Assembly (NCBI GenBank): GCA_016840125.1
Contig: JAEOSY010000106.1
Location: forward strand, 1 to 64,000
Length of the DNA stretch: 64,000 bases
From: Candidatus Helarchaeota archaeon
GTDB lineage: Archaea > Asgardarchaeota > Lokiarchaeia > Helarchaeales > HEL-GB-A
Direction of reading: 5' to 3'
A model generated the notes under the pieces. It saw nothing but the letters and a program-made list of their open reading frames with translations, did not search any database and had not been told where the DNA came from. The translations under genes were made by a program, and so were the position numbers. The first letter of the stretch is position 1, and each line of letters starts with the position of its first letter. This document shows, piece after piece, positions 56,974 to 64,000 of this stretch.

Positions 56974-57148
56974 ATTAAACACCTTCAGTATTAAAGTTTA
57001 TACTTGTAAACTCATATTAAAGTTTTATCTTGTATAACTTAATTTTATTCTTTCAAATCTATGAAGACTGTGGGAAAAGGAAAATTTTTAAGTCATTCTT
57101 CTCCATATATCCCATTCTATTTTCAAAATTTGGCAGGATTTCTTAACG

Positions 57149-58354
57149 ATGATGAAGACTAAAAAAGTAATTTCGACAACTGAGCGGGTGAAAACAATAG
57201 AGTATGCTATTCGTGATGTGGTCGCTGTTGCTAAGAAATTGGAAGAAAAAGGAAAATCAATTACATATCTTTCTATAGGTGATCCCCCTAAATATGATTT
57301 TGACACACCTCAGCATATTAAAGACGCATTGAAAAATGCAGTGGATGAGGGAAAGAATCTCTATGTAGATTCATTAGGGATACCTGAATTACGAAAAGCC
57401 ATTGCAGAGAAAAATGTAGCGAATAAAATTCCTGTAACCAAAAATGATGTATTGATAACATCGGGGGTATCTGAGGGAATTGATTTTTTACTTTCAGCCT
57501 TAATTGAGAAGAAAAATGAATTATTACTGCCAGGTCCATCATATCCACCTTGGTTAAGTTATACGAAATTTTATGATGGGACGCCTGTTGAATATAAATT
57601 AGCGGAAGAAAACAATTGGCAGCCAGATATCGATGATCTTCGGAAAAAAATAACCGATCATACCAGAGGAATCCTGATACTCTCGCCTAATAATCCAGTA
57701 GGGGTAGTATATAGCGAAAAGCATCTATTAGAAATCGTAAATATAGCCGGTGAATATCAATTGCCTATTATTGCAGATGAAATATATGACCAAATAACCT
57801 ATGATAAACAATTCTTCAGTGTAGCGAGCTTGTCAAAGGATGTACCTGTTATCGGATTGAATGGATTCTCAAAAGCATATCTAATGACGGGTTGGCGTCT
57901 TGGTTACATTTATTACTGTGATCCTGAACATTACTTAGATGAACTTGTAGAGGATATTAAGCGAATGGCACGTATTCGACTCTGTGCTTCGGGTCCTTCT
58001 CAAATCGCTGCGGTTGCAGCATTGCGTGGCCCCCAAGACCATGTCCCAAAAATGGTCGCAAAGCTTCGAGATCGGCGGGATTATACCTGCAAAAGATTGA
58101 ACGAAATAGAAGAAATTGATTGTAAAATACCAGAGGGCGCATTTTACGTGTTTCCAAAAATAGATTTAGGAAACCGCTGGAAAAGTGATAAGGAATTTGT
58201 TCTCGATCTCTTAAATAAAAAACAAGTCCTTTTCGTCTATGGTTCCGGATTTGGACCCGAGTATGGAGCAGGGCATTTTCGGGTAGTATATCTTGCGCCA
58301 ATCCCAATGTTGGAAGATGCCTTTAACAAATTAGAGGATTTTTTGAAAAAATAA
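57149..58354 (+). CDS. Class I/II aminotransferase (alanine/aspartate-type)
   Basis: 401 aa fold-I PLP enzyme. SIGDPPKYDFDTPQHIKDAL and YVDSLGIPELRKAIAE open the family; SPNNPVGVVY, ADEIYDQITYD and NGFSKAYLMTGWRLGYIY follow, the last with the PLP lysine. FRVVYLAP near the C-terminus carries the substrate-carboxylate Arg region. The nearest archaeal group is alanine/aspartate aminotransferase, transferring amino groups to 2-oxoglutarate; aromatic substrates cannot be excluded. An ATG-ATG start is preceded by AGGA. Confidence 0.85.
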   Translation: MMKTKKVISTTERVKTIEYAIRDVVAVAKKLEEKGKSITYLSIGDPPKYDFDTPQHIKDALKNAVDEGKNLYVDSLGIPELRKAIAEKNVANKIPVTKNDVLITSGVSEGIDFLLSALIEKKNELLLPGPSYPPWLSYTKFYDGTPVEYKLAEENNWQPDIDDLRKKITDHTRGILILSPNNPVGVVYSEKHLLEIVNIAGEYQLPIIADEIYDQITYDKQFFSVASLSKDVPVIGLNGFSKAYLMTGWRLGYIYYCDPEHYLDELVEDIKRMARIRLCASGPSQIAAVAALRGPQDHVPKMVAKLRDRRDYTCKRLNEIEEIDCKIPEGAFYVFPKIDLGNRWKSDKEFVLDLLNKKQVLFVYGSGFGPEYGAGHFRVVYLAPIPMLEDAFNKLEDFLKK

Positions 58355-58370
58355 TTTGCTGAATTAGACT

Positions 58371-59252
58371 CTACAAGTCCAATTTCATTTCCGGCTTAAT
58401 GGGGTACAACTTTCTTTTTTCGCGCCTCAATCCACCAAGGTAGCCCATGGCGATTGCTGTTATCAACGCAAGAGGAAAGAAGACAATCAGAATTACGGCT
58501 AATAGTAAAGCACCTACATTAAAGAAACCAAGAACGATAGATAGTGCAGTCATTAAGAAAAAGAAAGCTACACCGATCCATTTCCCTTGTTTTCGACTTC
58601 CGGCGGTATAACCTGCTACAAAGGAGCTCGGAACGAAAAGAATTACAAGACCTAATTCAAGTGTGAAGAACAATCCAACCATTAATGCTAGAATTCCAGT
58701 CAAGAATGCGGGATCTGAAGGAGGCGTTGTTATTACTAACTGCTCAAGTTGGGTATTGAAATTTTGAGCGACTAATGCCAAAGGGATTATAAGAAGAAAT
58801 AATAAAAGAATTAATAGGAGGGATCCCAAGATTAATCCAAAGACAAACCGTTTTATATTCCGTTCTGCGGTTTTTTCTTCTAAAATCGCTTTTACCACTG
58901 GATCAAATTTGATGGCTTCTTCAACTATATGGGGACTATCAATTTTATCCCCAAAATGTTTTGAAAAGAACGCTAAAATCTCTTGGAGAATTTCAGTTGC
59001 TAACTTGGGGTGGTCTTTGGGGCTTGTAATAGCGGCGGCTGTTAATTTTGTTGAAAAATCATAATATACAAATAATTGCTCTCCGGTTTCCATCTCGATT
59101 TTCCGTAACCCTGAGCCTACAGCTTCCTTCGCAAAATTGCCGACTGCCAAAAGGAAGCCGGATATAAGTTGTTCATCCATCGGAGATTTGACGAAATTCT
59201 TGGTGTAGATCGCCACACCGCCCTCTGAGATGATGTATAAATTATGAATCAT
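58371..59252 (-). CDS. Longin-like protein with C-terminal membrane helices
   Basis: 293 aa. The N-terminal ~120 residues (HNLYIISEGGVAIYTKNF, ISGFLLAVGNFAKEA, EQLFVYYDFSTKLTAAAI) match the longin-like protein at 23697-24200. Four hydrophobic helices follow (FVFGLILGSLLLILLLFLL; a pair near 185-225; FFFLMTALSIVLGFF and VILIVFFPLALITAIAM), then a basic tail. It could recruit a GTPase to a membrane (inference). GAGG precedes the ATG. It ends 16 bp from the convergent aminotransferase gene. Confidence 0.68.
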   Translation of the reverse strand: MIHNLYIISEGGVAIYTKNFVKSPMDEQLISGFLLAVGNFAKEAVGSGLRKIEMETGEQLFVYYDFSTKLTAAAITSPKDHPKLATEILQEILAFFSKHFGDKIDSPHIVEEAIKFDPVVKAILEEKTAERNIKRFVFGLILGSLLLILLLFLLIIPLALVAQNFNTQLEQLVITTPPSDPAFLTGILALMVGLFFTLELGLVILFVPSSFVAGYTAGSRKQGKWIGVAFFFLMTALSIVLGFFNVGALLLAVILIVFFPLALITAIAMGYLGGLRREKRKLYPIKPEMKLDL

Positions 59253-59286
59253 AGACAGGATCCTCGGTTAAATAATTCATAGGAAA

Positions 59287-59420
59287 TGGGCCAGGCCGGA
59301 TTTGAACCGGCGATCTCTTGCGCCCCGGGCAAGAATCACACCATTCTAGCCCCGAGCATTCTGACTCGAGGTAGCTTTCCTGCTGGAAACATGCGCTTCC
59401 AGCCTCTAGACCACTGGCCC
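59287..59420 (-). tRNA. tRNA-Pro (anticodon GGG) with an intron in the D-loop
   Basis: Read on the minus strand, GGGCCAG pairs with CTGGCCC (acceptor). A T-arm GCCGG-TTCAAAT-CCGGC is intact. The anticodon arm is CTTGC-CCGGGGC-GCAAG, loop of seven with GGG at 34-36; position 33 is C where U is usual. The body matches eukaryote/archaeal tRNA-Pro (TGGTCTAG...TGGTGTGATTCTTGC) once about 60 nt are removed from the D-loop. CCA is not encoded; discriminator A. Unspliced length is 134 nt. Pro identity rests on the anticodon and on similarity to tRNA-Pro in the D- and anticodon-arm sequence. Confidence 0.85.
59346..59405 (-). other. Putative ~60-nt non-canonical tRNA intron (D-loop)
   Basis: The insert begins after GGTCTAG and ends before AATGGTGTG. 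CTAGA occurs at both junctions, so exact boundaries could shift by several bases. It contains two strong hairpins: CTGGAA/TTCCAG and CCTCGAG/CTCGGGG (7 bp, one G-U). Archaeal introns are cut at bulge-helix-bulge sites, and the stems could present such a site; I did not find a unique one by eye. Confidence 0.65.
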
Positions 59421-59470
59421 ATGTATTTCCGTGGATTTCCGCTGGTTTCCGTGGATTTCCATGGATTTCA
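59421..59470. repeat. Five-copy 10-bp tandem repeat abutting the tRNA-Pro 5' end
   Basis: Five exact-length units, ATGTATTTCC, GTGGATTTCC, GCTGGTTTCC, GTGGATTTCC, ATGGATTTCA, begin at the base next to the tRNA 5' end. The 2nd and 4th units are identical. On the tRNA strand this is the leader, with units of the GGAAATCCAC type. Confidence 0.75.
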
Positions 59471-59551
59471 TTATTCTAATCATTAGTATCAATTAATTAA
59501 AGTTATTTGTAATGATAAAAATAATTCGGTTCCTAAAAAATTTGAGTGGAG

Positions 59552-60712
59552 TTAACGATGGAAACGTTTATTGACGATATTTCCATTATTATCTTCGATT
59601 AAAACTTGGAAACTTTTGATACTTGATGCTACGTTGGTGTGGAAAGCTTGAATTTCAGTACCGGGTTTCCATTCTTTTATACCAGTTAAATTGGGTGGTA
59701 GTTCAAAGAATTCGGATTCAATCGGTGTGATTCTGACTGTAACACCATTGAGGACTTCTTTGGAGTTATTTTTAAGGTTGATTGATAGATGTTTTTGATC
59801 CAGACCTGAATTTGTTATTTTAATTGATTCGGGTACAAGAATTTTTTGAAATACGGGGCCAGATGCCTGTTTGGACGAAAATAATTCACCATCTTCCGGA
59901 GTGGTTTTTTTATAGATAGTAATGGGAATTTGTAATTTCACATTTTCACCAGAGGTACGCGTTCCGACTACCTCCAATAACCAACTGACGTAGTCTCCGT
60001 ATGTTTCTTTCCACCGAGTCTTTTCCGGGGGTTCCCATTGATACCGATGCGTTAATTCTAGTAAGGTAGGAAGAGGGATTTGAAGAGTACCCGATGTTAA
60101 ATTACTTGCCTTTATAGATTTTTCAATAGCGGGAGGTTTTGGCTTAATATGAATACAGGTTGGTGCATATTCTGGGCAGTTGCAAGTAATATTAGCATCT
60201 TTTACGAGCATAATTTCAAAGGCCTTGAACTTTTCTAGTTCATAGTTGATCTTAATGGTTTCCCCAGGTTGAAACTGGTCGGATTCCATGCGGACCTTAA
60301 TTCCTGTTATAGATACTTCCACTGGATGAGGGTTCTCAACCTTCAATGGACCTGCCTTCAAAATGATAGGAGATTCTGAAAAGAAATATTCTTCGTCAGT
60401 CCTAGTTCCGGGCTTAACCATGCTAATTTCCGAACGAATGCGGTAGGTTAAATTTCTTTCTTTCACAGTAGGGGGGACTCTATTACTGAGGGGGATAGTC
60501 TTTTCTCTTATATATTCCCCTTCTTGTAATTGACCTTCACAGAAAATATCCACCTTTGAGATCACTAAGTCTTTACCGCATAGGCGCTTTGCATAAATAC
60601 GACTCCCCGCCCAATAAATTTTTGTATCTTCTGGAAGATTAAAGATACTTCGTACCACTGTGGGAGTGCCGATATATGCGTCTGATTCTGTTGACAGCTT
60701 TACCGCTTGCAT
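59552..60712 (-). CDS. Arrestin-fold-like protein with extra C-terminal beta domain
   Basis: 386 aa. The first ~130 residues resemble an arrestin N-lobe (VISKVDIFCEGQL, IPLSNRVPPTVKERNLTYRI RSEI, cf. arrestin 'L-P-P-S-f-x-G-x2-i-x-Y-x-v'), followed by a C-lobe-like segment (VEVSITGIKVRMESDQFQPG). The Cys-rich ANITCNCPEYAPTCIH is unusual. The last ~90 residues (SINLKNNSKEVLNGVTVRI, EFFELPP, LIEDNNGNIVNKRF) resemble the C-terminal domain of the FrhB-like protein. It follows the Rag-like GTPase by 27 bp. Arrestins and Vps26 act in eukaryotic trafficking; function here is inference. Confidence 0.6.
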   Translation of the reverse strand: MQAVKLSTESDAYIGTPTVVRSIFNLPEDTKIYWAGSRIYAKRLCGKDLVISKVDIFCEGQLQEGEYIREKTIPLSNRVPPTVKERNLTYRIRSEISMVKPGTRTDEEYFFSESPIILKAGPLKVENPHPVEVSITGIKVRMESDQFQPGETIKINYELEKFKAFEIMLVKDANITCNCPEYAPTCIHIKPKPPAIEKSIKASNLTSGTLQIPLPTLLELTHRYQWEPPEKTRWKETYGDYVSWLLEVVGTRTSGENVKLQIPITIYKKTTPEDGELFSSKQASGPVFQKILVPESIKITNSGLDQKHLSINLKNNSKEVLNGVTVRITPIESEFFELPPNLTGIKEWKPGTEIQAFHTNVASSIKSFQVLIEDNNGNIVNKRFHR

Positions 60713-60739
60713 TAATGTCCCTTCAGATGTATAACTGAA

Positions 60740-61651
60740 TTAATCGCTATGAGCTGAAACTACTAATTCTGCAAAAAGACTCATATCTTTCAATAGAGTT
60801 TTAATTTTTTCTTCAGATGCTACGTCGATATCTTTCCCACGCATAATTAACACGGTGAGAATGAATTTAAAGACATGCAACTCAAGTTGTTTTTCAGATT
60901 TGTCGGATTCGCCTAGGAAAACTGCGGAATCTTGCATGAAAAAATTTTCTCGTAACGTATTGCAGGCGCTTATAAAATCACGTAAATCGCCTCTTAACTG
61001 CAAGCCGCTTGATATGCCAGGTACATTATGTACAATCACGTTACCTGATACATCTGAGATAATAATTTTTGCATCGATTTCTGCCAATTGCTTCTCTGCG
61101 CTTTGGACATGATCTTGAAGGCTTTCATAGTTCGCCACTAAGATATCTCGTAAAATCATGCTCAATTTATCGCGATCGTAGATGGAAGTTACTTGAATTG
61201 TTGGTTTCCACTTCGCCAGTGCGTCTTGATAAAGACTCTTTGCGTTATTTAAATTAGCTTCTAATTTGTCTTTATCGAATTCCTCCGTATCATATTTATG
61301 GAGGAACATCACAATCTTTGGTTGCTTCTCAGTCTTTTCAAAGAGTTCCATTATTTTCAAGAAATAGTCTTTCGCAGTTTCAAATTTTCCGGGGTCATGT
61401 AAATCGACTATGGGAATGATCACATCGGTCTTAGCAAACATTTCAGGCTTTTCGAGGTAGTTATCTCGATATTGAGCTTGACCACCAAAGTCAAAGATTG
61501 ATACGTTCAATCCTAAGTACGGATGTCTATGGACTTCCTGCATCACAGTGGGTTTTAAATCCTTAGTTTCCGCAGGACTTTTTGCCGCGAAAGTTGTCGC
61601 ATAAATGCTTGTTTTCCCGCATCCAGCTAATCCTACTAATGAGATTTTCAT
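60740..61651 (-). CDS. Rag/Gtr-like GTPase with C-terminal roadblock-like domain
   Basis: 303 aa. GTPase core: G1 GLAGCGKTSIY, G2-region LKPTVMQEVH, G3 DFGGQAQYRDNYL, G4 HKYD, G5 TSIYDRDKL. H-K-x-D and T-S-I-[WY]-D are the forms found in RagA/Gtr1 rather than Ras. Residues ~190-300 (IISDVSGNVIVHNVPG, LRDFISACNTL) look like the roadblock/longin-type C-terminal domain of Rag proteins. GAGGCAG precedes the ATG. It lies between the FrhB-like and arrestin-like genes. Rag GTPases sense amino-acid status in eukaryotes. Confidence 0.83.
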   Translation of the reverse strand: MKISLVGLAGCGKTSIYATTFAAKSPAETKDLKPTVMQEVHRHPYLGLNVSIFDFGGQAQYRDNYLEKPEMFAKTDVIIPIVDLHDPGKFETAKDYFLKIMELFEKTEKQPKIVMFLHKYDTEEFDKDKLEANLNNAKSLYQDALAKWKPTIQVTSIYDRDKLSMILRDILVANYESLQDHVQSAEKQLAEIDAKIIISDVSGNVIVHNVPGISSGLQLRGDLRDFISACNTLRENFFMQDSAVFLGESDKSEKQLELHVFKFILTVLIMRGKDIDVASEEKIKTLLKDMSLFAELVVSAHSD

Positions 61652-61723
61652 TTTTCTGCCTCTTTTTTTATTTTCCTTTCAATTTTTTCTTAATTAATGA
61701 GAAATTTTACTTCATTAAAAAAA

Positions 61724-63226
61724 TTACTTTGATTCTTTCGCTTTTTCTAATTTCGCGAGCAATTTTTTAACTTCTATTTTTCTAGAGTAGATCGTACCAT
61801 TAGGATCTTCTATTTGAAGAAGATACTCATTCTCATTTTTCTCTACCCGTGGATAAGTAAATTCTAACTCTTCAAAGGGGTACCAGACGCTAACGTTGGT
61901 TAGCCACACATGATCCTCAAAAAACTCCGTTATATGTGATATTTTGACTACGACCTTTTGTAGACTATTACCAGAATTATTGATCACCCTAAATTCTATC
62001 TTTTCCAAGGTGGGAGTCAATTCTAAACCTGTGAATTTAACTGTTTTTTGACGTGTTGCTGCTTGTTTTAGGAGAGTATCGGCATCCTTAGCTTCACCTC
62101 TAGCTGCGATCAAATCTCCGCCAGGAGCGGTAGGAGCTGCGGTCTCATATCCGAGAACATACTGTCTTCGTCTTCGCATTGTATAAAGTTGGGCCTTCTT
62201 CATACGAGCCAAATTATAAACCCACTTGAGTTTTCCACGTGGCAGTGGTTGTAATTCGAGATAACCTGCCTCAGCTGCATCTAAAAGAACCTCCTGTCCA
62301 ATTCCGGTGCGAGCTAGGACAGTTGAGTATCCATCCGGCGAGCCGACGCTTCCGATTGAAATATCAGCGTTTTCTGAGGTCAAATCGGTGCAATAATTGC
62401 AGCTAGAAGATCTGTACCTATCCAAATCATGAACTCTTGCTTCTAAAATACTCCCATTTTTTTGAATAAATTGCATTTTACCCTTTTTAATCGTCATTTT
62501 TTCTATATCATGCATAGAAATATTATTATCTGCTAAAAATGCTTTTAATCCTTCATGTGAGAAAGAATCCATGCAAAACAGCCCTATGGCGAGGATATTA
62601 GCACGCATATACATCCTGACGAGCCCAAAAGGTGCTTTCCACATTTTATAAACCGCATCAATGTTACAAGGTGTACCAACAAAAGCAATGGAACGATTTC
62701 CGTCCCTAATTGCTTCAAGTAAACCAATTAAGGTTTGACTATGAGAGTAAATAGAGCCAGCTGTTTGTAGTAACTCAGCACGATTCGTGACTATTTTGGC
62801 AATCGGCTTCCAAGGTTCATCAGAACTCTGGGCAGTTACTACTGCACAATCAATCAATTTTTTTTCTAATGCATAAAGCACGAGCGCTGTTACCACGCCA
62901 CCATCCTGACCCTTTATTTCAGGTATTAATGATTTTCCAGTATAAGCTGATTGGTATCGCCCGATAAGATCGCGGGGAGCGGTAATTGTTCGAGGGCATT
63001 GAGAATAGCAAACACCACATCCATTACATTTTCCAATAAGCTTGGGTCTTTCGGTTTCAATTTCCCAGTCTAGGAATTCACAGGTGGCAACGCAAGCGCC
63101 ACAGTGTGTACAAACACCGGTATTAACAACTTCACGCATTAATCGACCGAATGAATCCTTGTTTCCTTTGAGACGTTCCTGAAGCTCGTCGAAACTGTCC
63201 TTTATTTCAGTTTTTTGATCAGACAC
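61724..63226 (-). CDS. FrhB/FdhB-like F420- or flavin-dependent oxidoreductase with extra C-terminal beta domain
   Basis: 500 aa. Two 4Fe-4S motifs (CTHCGACVATC; CNGCGVCYSQC) open it, followed by the coenzyme-F420-hydrogenase beta-subunit domains (GQDGGVVTALVLYAL, GTPCNIDAVYK, CNYCTDLTSENADISIGSVG). FrhB reduces or oxidises F420 through FAD in hydrogenase and heterodisulfide-reductase complexes. The C-terminal ~110 residues (EFRVINNSGNSLQKVVVKI, ITEFFEDHVW, QIEDPNGTIYSRKI) are not part of FrhB and resemble the tail of the arrestin-like protein. GTG start at 63226 with AGGGG upstream. Confidence 0.85.
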   Translation of the reverse strand: MSDQKTEIKDSFDELQERLKGNKDSFGRLMREVVNTGVCTHCGACVATCEFLDWEIETERPKLIGKCNGCGVCYSQCPRTITAPRDLIGRYQSAYTGKSLIPEIKGQDGGVVTALVLYALEKKLIDCAVVTAQSSDEPWKPIAKIVTNRAELLQTAGSIYSHSQTLIGLLEAIRDGNRSIAFVGTPCNIDAVYKMWKAPFGLVRMYMRANILAIGLFCMDSFSHEGLKAFLADNNISMHDIEKMTIKKGKMQFIQKNGSILEARVHDLDRYRSSSCNYCTDLTSENADISIGSVGSPDGYSTVLARTGIGQEVLLDAAEAGYLELQPLPRGKLKWVYNLARMKKAQLYTMRRRRQYVLGYETAAPTAPGGDLIAARGEAKDADTLLKQAATRQKTVKFTGLELTPTLEKIEFRVINNSGNSLQKVVVKISHITEFFEDHVWLTNVSVWYPFEELEFTYPRVEKNENEYLLQIEDPNGTIYSRKIEVKKLLAKLEKAKESK

Positions 63227-63295
63227 TATCTTTTATCCCCTTTGTAAGTGCATTTTTTCTTGTTTTCATGAAATGTTATTTAAATTTTCCTATCC

Positions 63296-63985
63296 TTATT
63301 TCTCTATTATTTTCTGACGAAACAATAATGATCGGTAATAAACAAGGAAATCGGTGGTGGTTATAATGCCGACCAAGATATTAGTCGAATCTATAACACC
63401 TAGTTTCCGAACGGTGTTATTGACCATCTGTTCAACAGCCGTTTGCAGGGTATCTTTGACACCAATTGTCACAAGAGGCTCCATAGCCTCTTCAGCTGTT
63501 ACAACGCAAGGATCCAATCCAGCACCCATTACAAATCTAACAATATGAAGGTCAGTAACAATACCGATCGGTTTTTCATTTTTAGTCACGATTAAGCTCC
63601 CAATTTTAGTAGAATTCATTATTTTAGCAATTTCATTGACTTTCATCGAGCTATCAACGGTTTTAACATCTTTAGTCATAATTTCCTCGACGGTTTTCTT
63701 TTCCATGTCAATCTGAAATTCTGTACGGTCAGCCAAACTAGCTGCTGAACCATACTGTAATATTTCAAATGGGGAATCAAAGGGAATGAAGACGCGTTCT
63801 ATATCAGTAGTTGTGACGAGTCCTGCTAATTTACCCTTCTCTACTACGGCAAGCTTTTTTATTCCTTTCTGAAGCATCAAAATTGATGCGGCACGCAAGT
63901 TAGCTTCTGGAGTAATTGTCAGTAGGGGCTGGGTCATAATATCGCGAGCTGAAATAGATATTGGGGCTTGACACGCTTCTGCCAT
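63296..63985 (-). CDS. CBS-domain protein, possibly continuing beyond the window
   Basis: 229 aa with three CBS motifs (ISARDIMTQPLLTITPEA..GLVTTTDIERV; VEEIMTKDVKTVD..GIVTDLHIV; AEEAMEPLVTIGVKD..GIITTTDFLVYY). CBS domains bind adenosine nucleotides and usually come in pairs, so a fourth may lie upstream, and no in-frame stop separates the ATG at 63985 from the window end. The visible start may therefore be internal. Next to the FrhB operon it could act as an energy sensor (inference). Confidence 0.72.
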   Translation of the reverse strand: MAEACQAPISISARDIMTQPLLTITPEANLRAASILMLQKGIKKLAVVEKGKLAGLVTTTDIERVFIPFDSPFEILQYGSAASLADRTEFQIDMEKKTVEEIMTKDVKTVDSSMKVNEIAKIMNSTKIGSLIVTKNEKPIGIVTDLHIVRFVMGAGLDPCVVTAEEAMEPLVTIGVKDTLQTAVEQMVNNTVRKLGVIDSTNILVGIITTTDFLVYYRSLLFRQKIIEK

Positions 63986-64000
63986 TTTAAGTACATGCCG

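Noticed and set aside
59287..59420. tRNA pseudogene, or a different isoacceptor such as Val or Arg
   Set aside because: Arms pair fully once the D-loop insert is removed, and the anticodon loop and body match tRNA-Pro; Val or Arg anticodons do not fit.
59286..59486. Plus-strand ORF through the tRNA region
   Set aside because: It is the complement of the tRNA and tandem repeat, not a coding gene.
1..64000. CRISPR arrays, rRNA, insertion sequences, prophage or integron features
   Set aside because: No regularly spaced direct repeats, rRNA-like segments, transposase motifs or integrase genes were seen.

Overview
The window looks like an A+T-rich Asgard archaeal chromosome, most likely a Helarchaeales-type member of the Lokiarchaeia. 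Two signals point there. One is a set of Asgard 'eukaryote-like' genes: Arf-, Rab- and Rag-like small GTPases, longin/roadblock-like proteins, an arrestin-fold protein, and giant coiled-coil proteins with winged-helix and RING-like ends. The other is a divergent methyl/alkyl-coenzyme M reductase operon. Established knowledge places such divergent MCR (alkyl-CoM reductase, ACR) in Helarchaeia and Syntrophoarchaeum-like archaea, where it is proposed to activate short-chain alkanes. Lineage and substrate are inferences; I could run no search. Many starts are TTG or GTG, and I moved several starts to match Shine-Dalgarno (SD) sequences.

Layout. 1-4.4 kb: an Sm-like gene cut by the edge, archaeosine tRNA transglycosylase, a nicotinate phosphoribosyltransferase and a membrane M28 peptidase. 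4.4-8.8 kb: a 1447-aa protein joining a prenyltransferase/terpenoid-cyclase-like alpha-barrel to coiled coils, winged helices and a membrane anchor. 8.9-19.4 kb is the metabolic core. A HdrD-like Fe-S protein and a FAD-linked dehydrogenase read left; a 428-bp control region separates them from the operon mcrA - two unknown ORFs split only by an in-frame TAG - atwA (component A2) - SCP2-like protein - mcrB - mcrG reading right. mcrC and mcrD are absent from the operon. 19.5-26.5 kb: a QueG-like ferredoxin protein, a DnaJ-type zinc protein, two GTPase/longin-type pairs, glycerol kinase and MptD.

27-36 kb holds one giant surface protein with many Ig-like repeats, a membrane anchor and cytoplasmic zinc ribbons. 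36-52 kb mixes a PurM-like protein, a coiled-coil RING-like protein, paired nucleotidyltransferases, a CooT-like protein, mptA with a dihydropteroate synthase-like gene, a DUF1464 protein, TrmY, SRP54, a TiaS/Mmp11-like protein with a DNA-binding head and a NIF3-like protein. 53-59 kb: an RNA m5C methyltransferase, a threonine-synthase-like protein that has lost its PLP lysine and gained a winged helix, an ECF transporter S component, an aminotransferase and a longin-plus-membrane protein. 59.3 kb: a tRNA-Pro(GGG) with a D-loop intron, abutted by a 10-bp tandem repeat. 59.5-64 kb: an apparent operon of FrhB-like protein, Rag-like GTPase and arrestin-like protein, then a CBS protein running to or past the edge.

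How it fits together (inference): AtwA would keep the MCR/ACR in its Ni(I) state, the HdrD/FAD-dehydrogenase pair and FrhB-like protein would handle electrons, and MptA, MptD and the dihydropteroate-synthase-like protein would supply tetrahydromethanopterin for C1 oxidation. The GTPase, longin and arrestin genes form a separate membrane-linked or regulatory layer.
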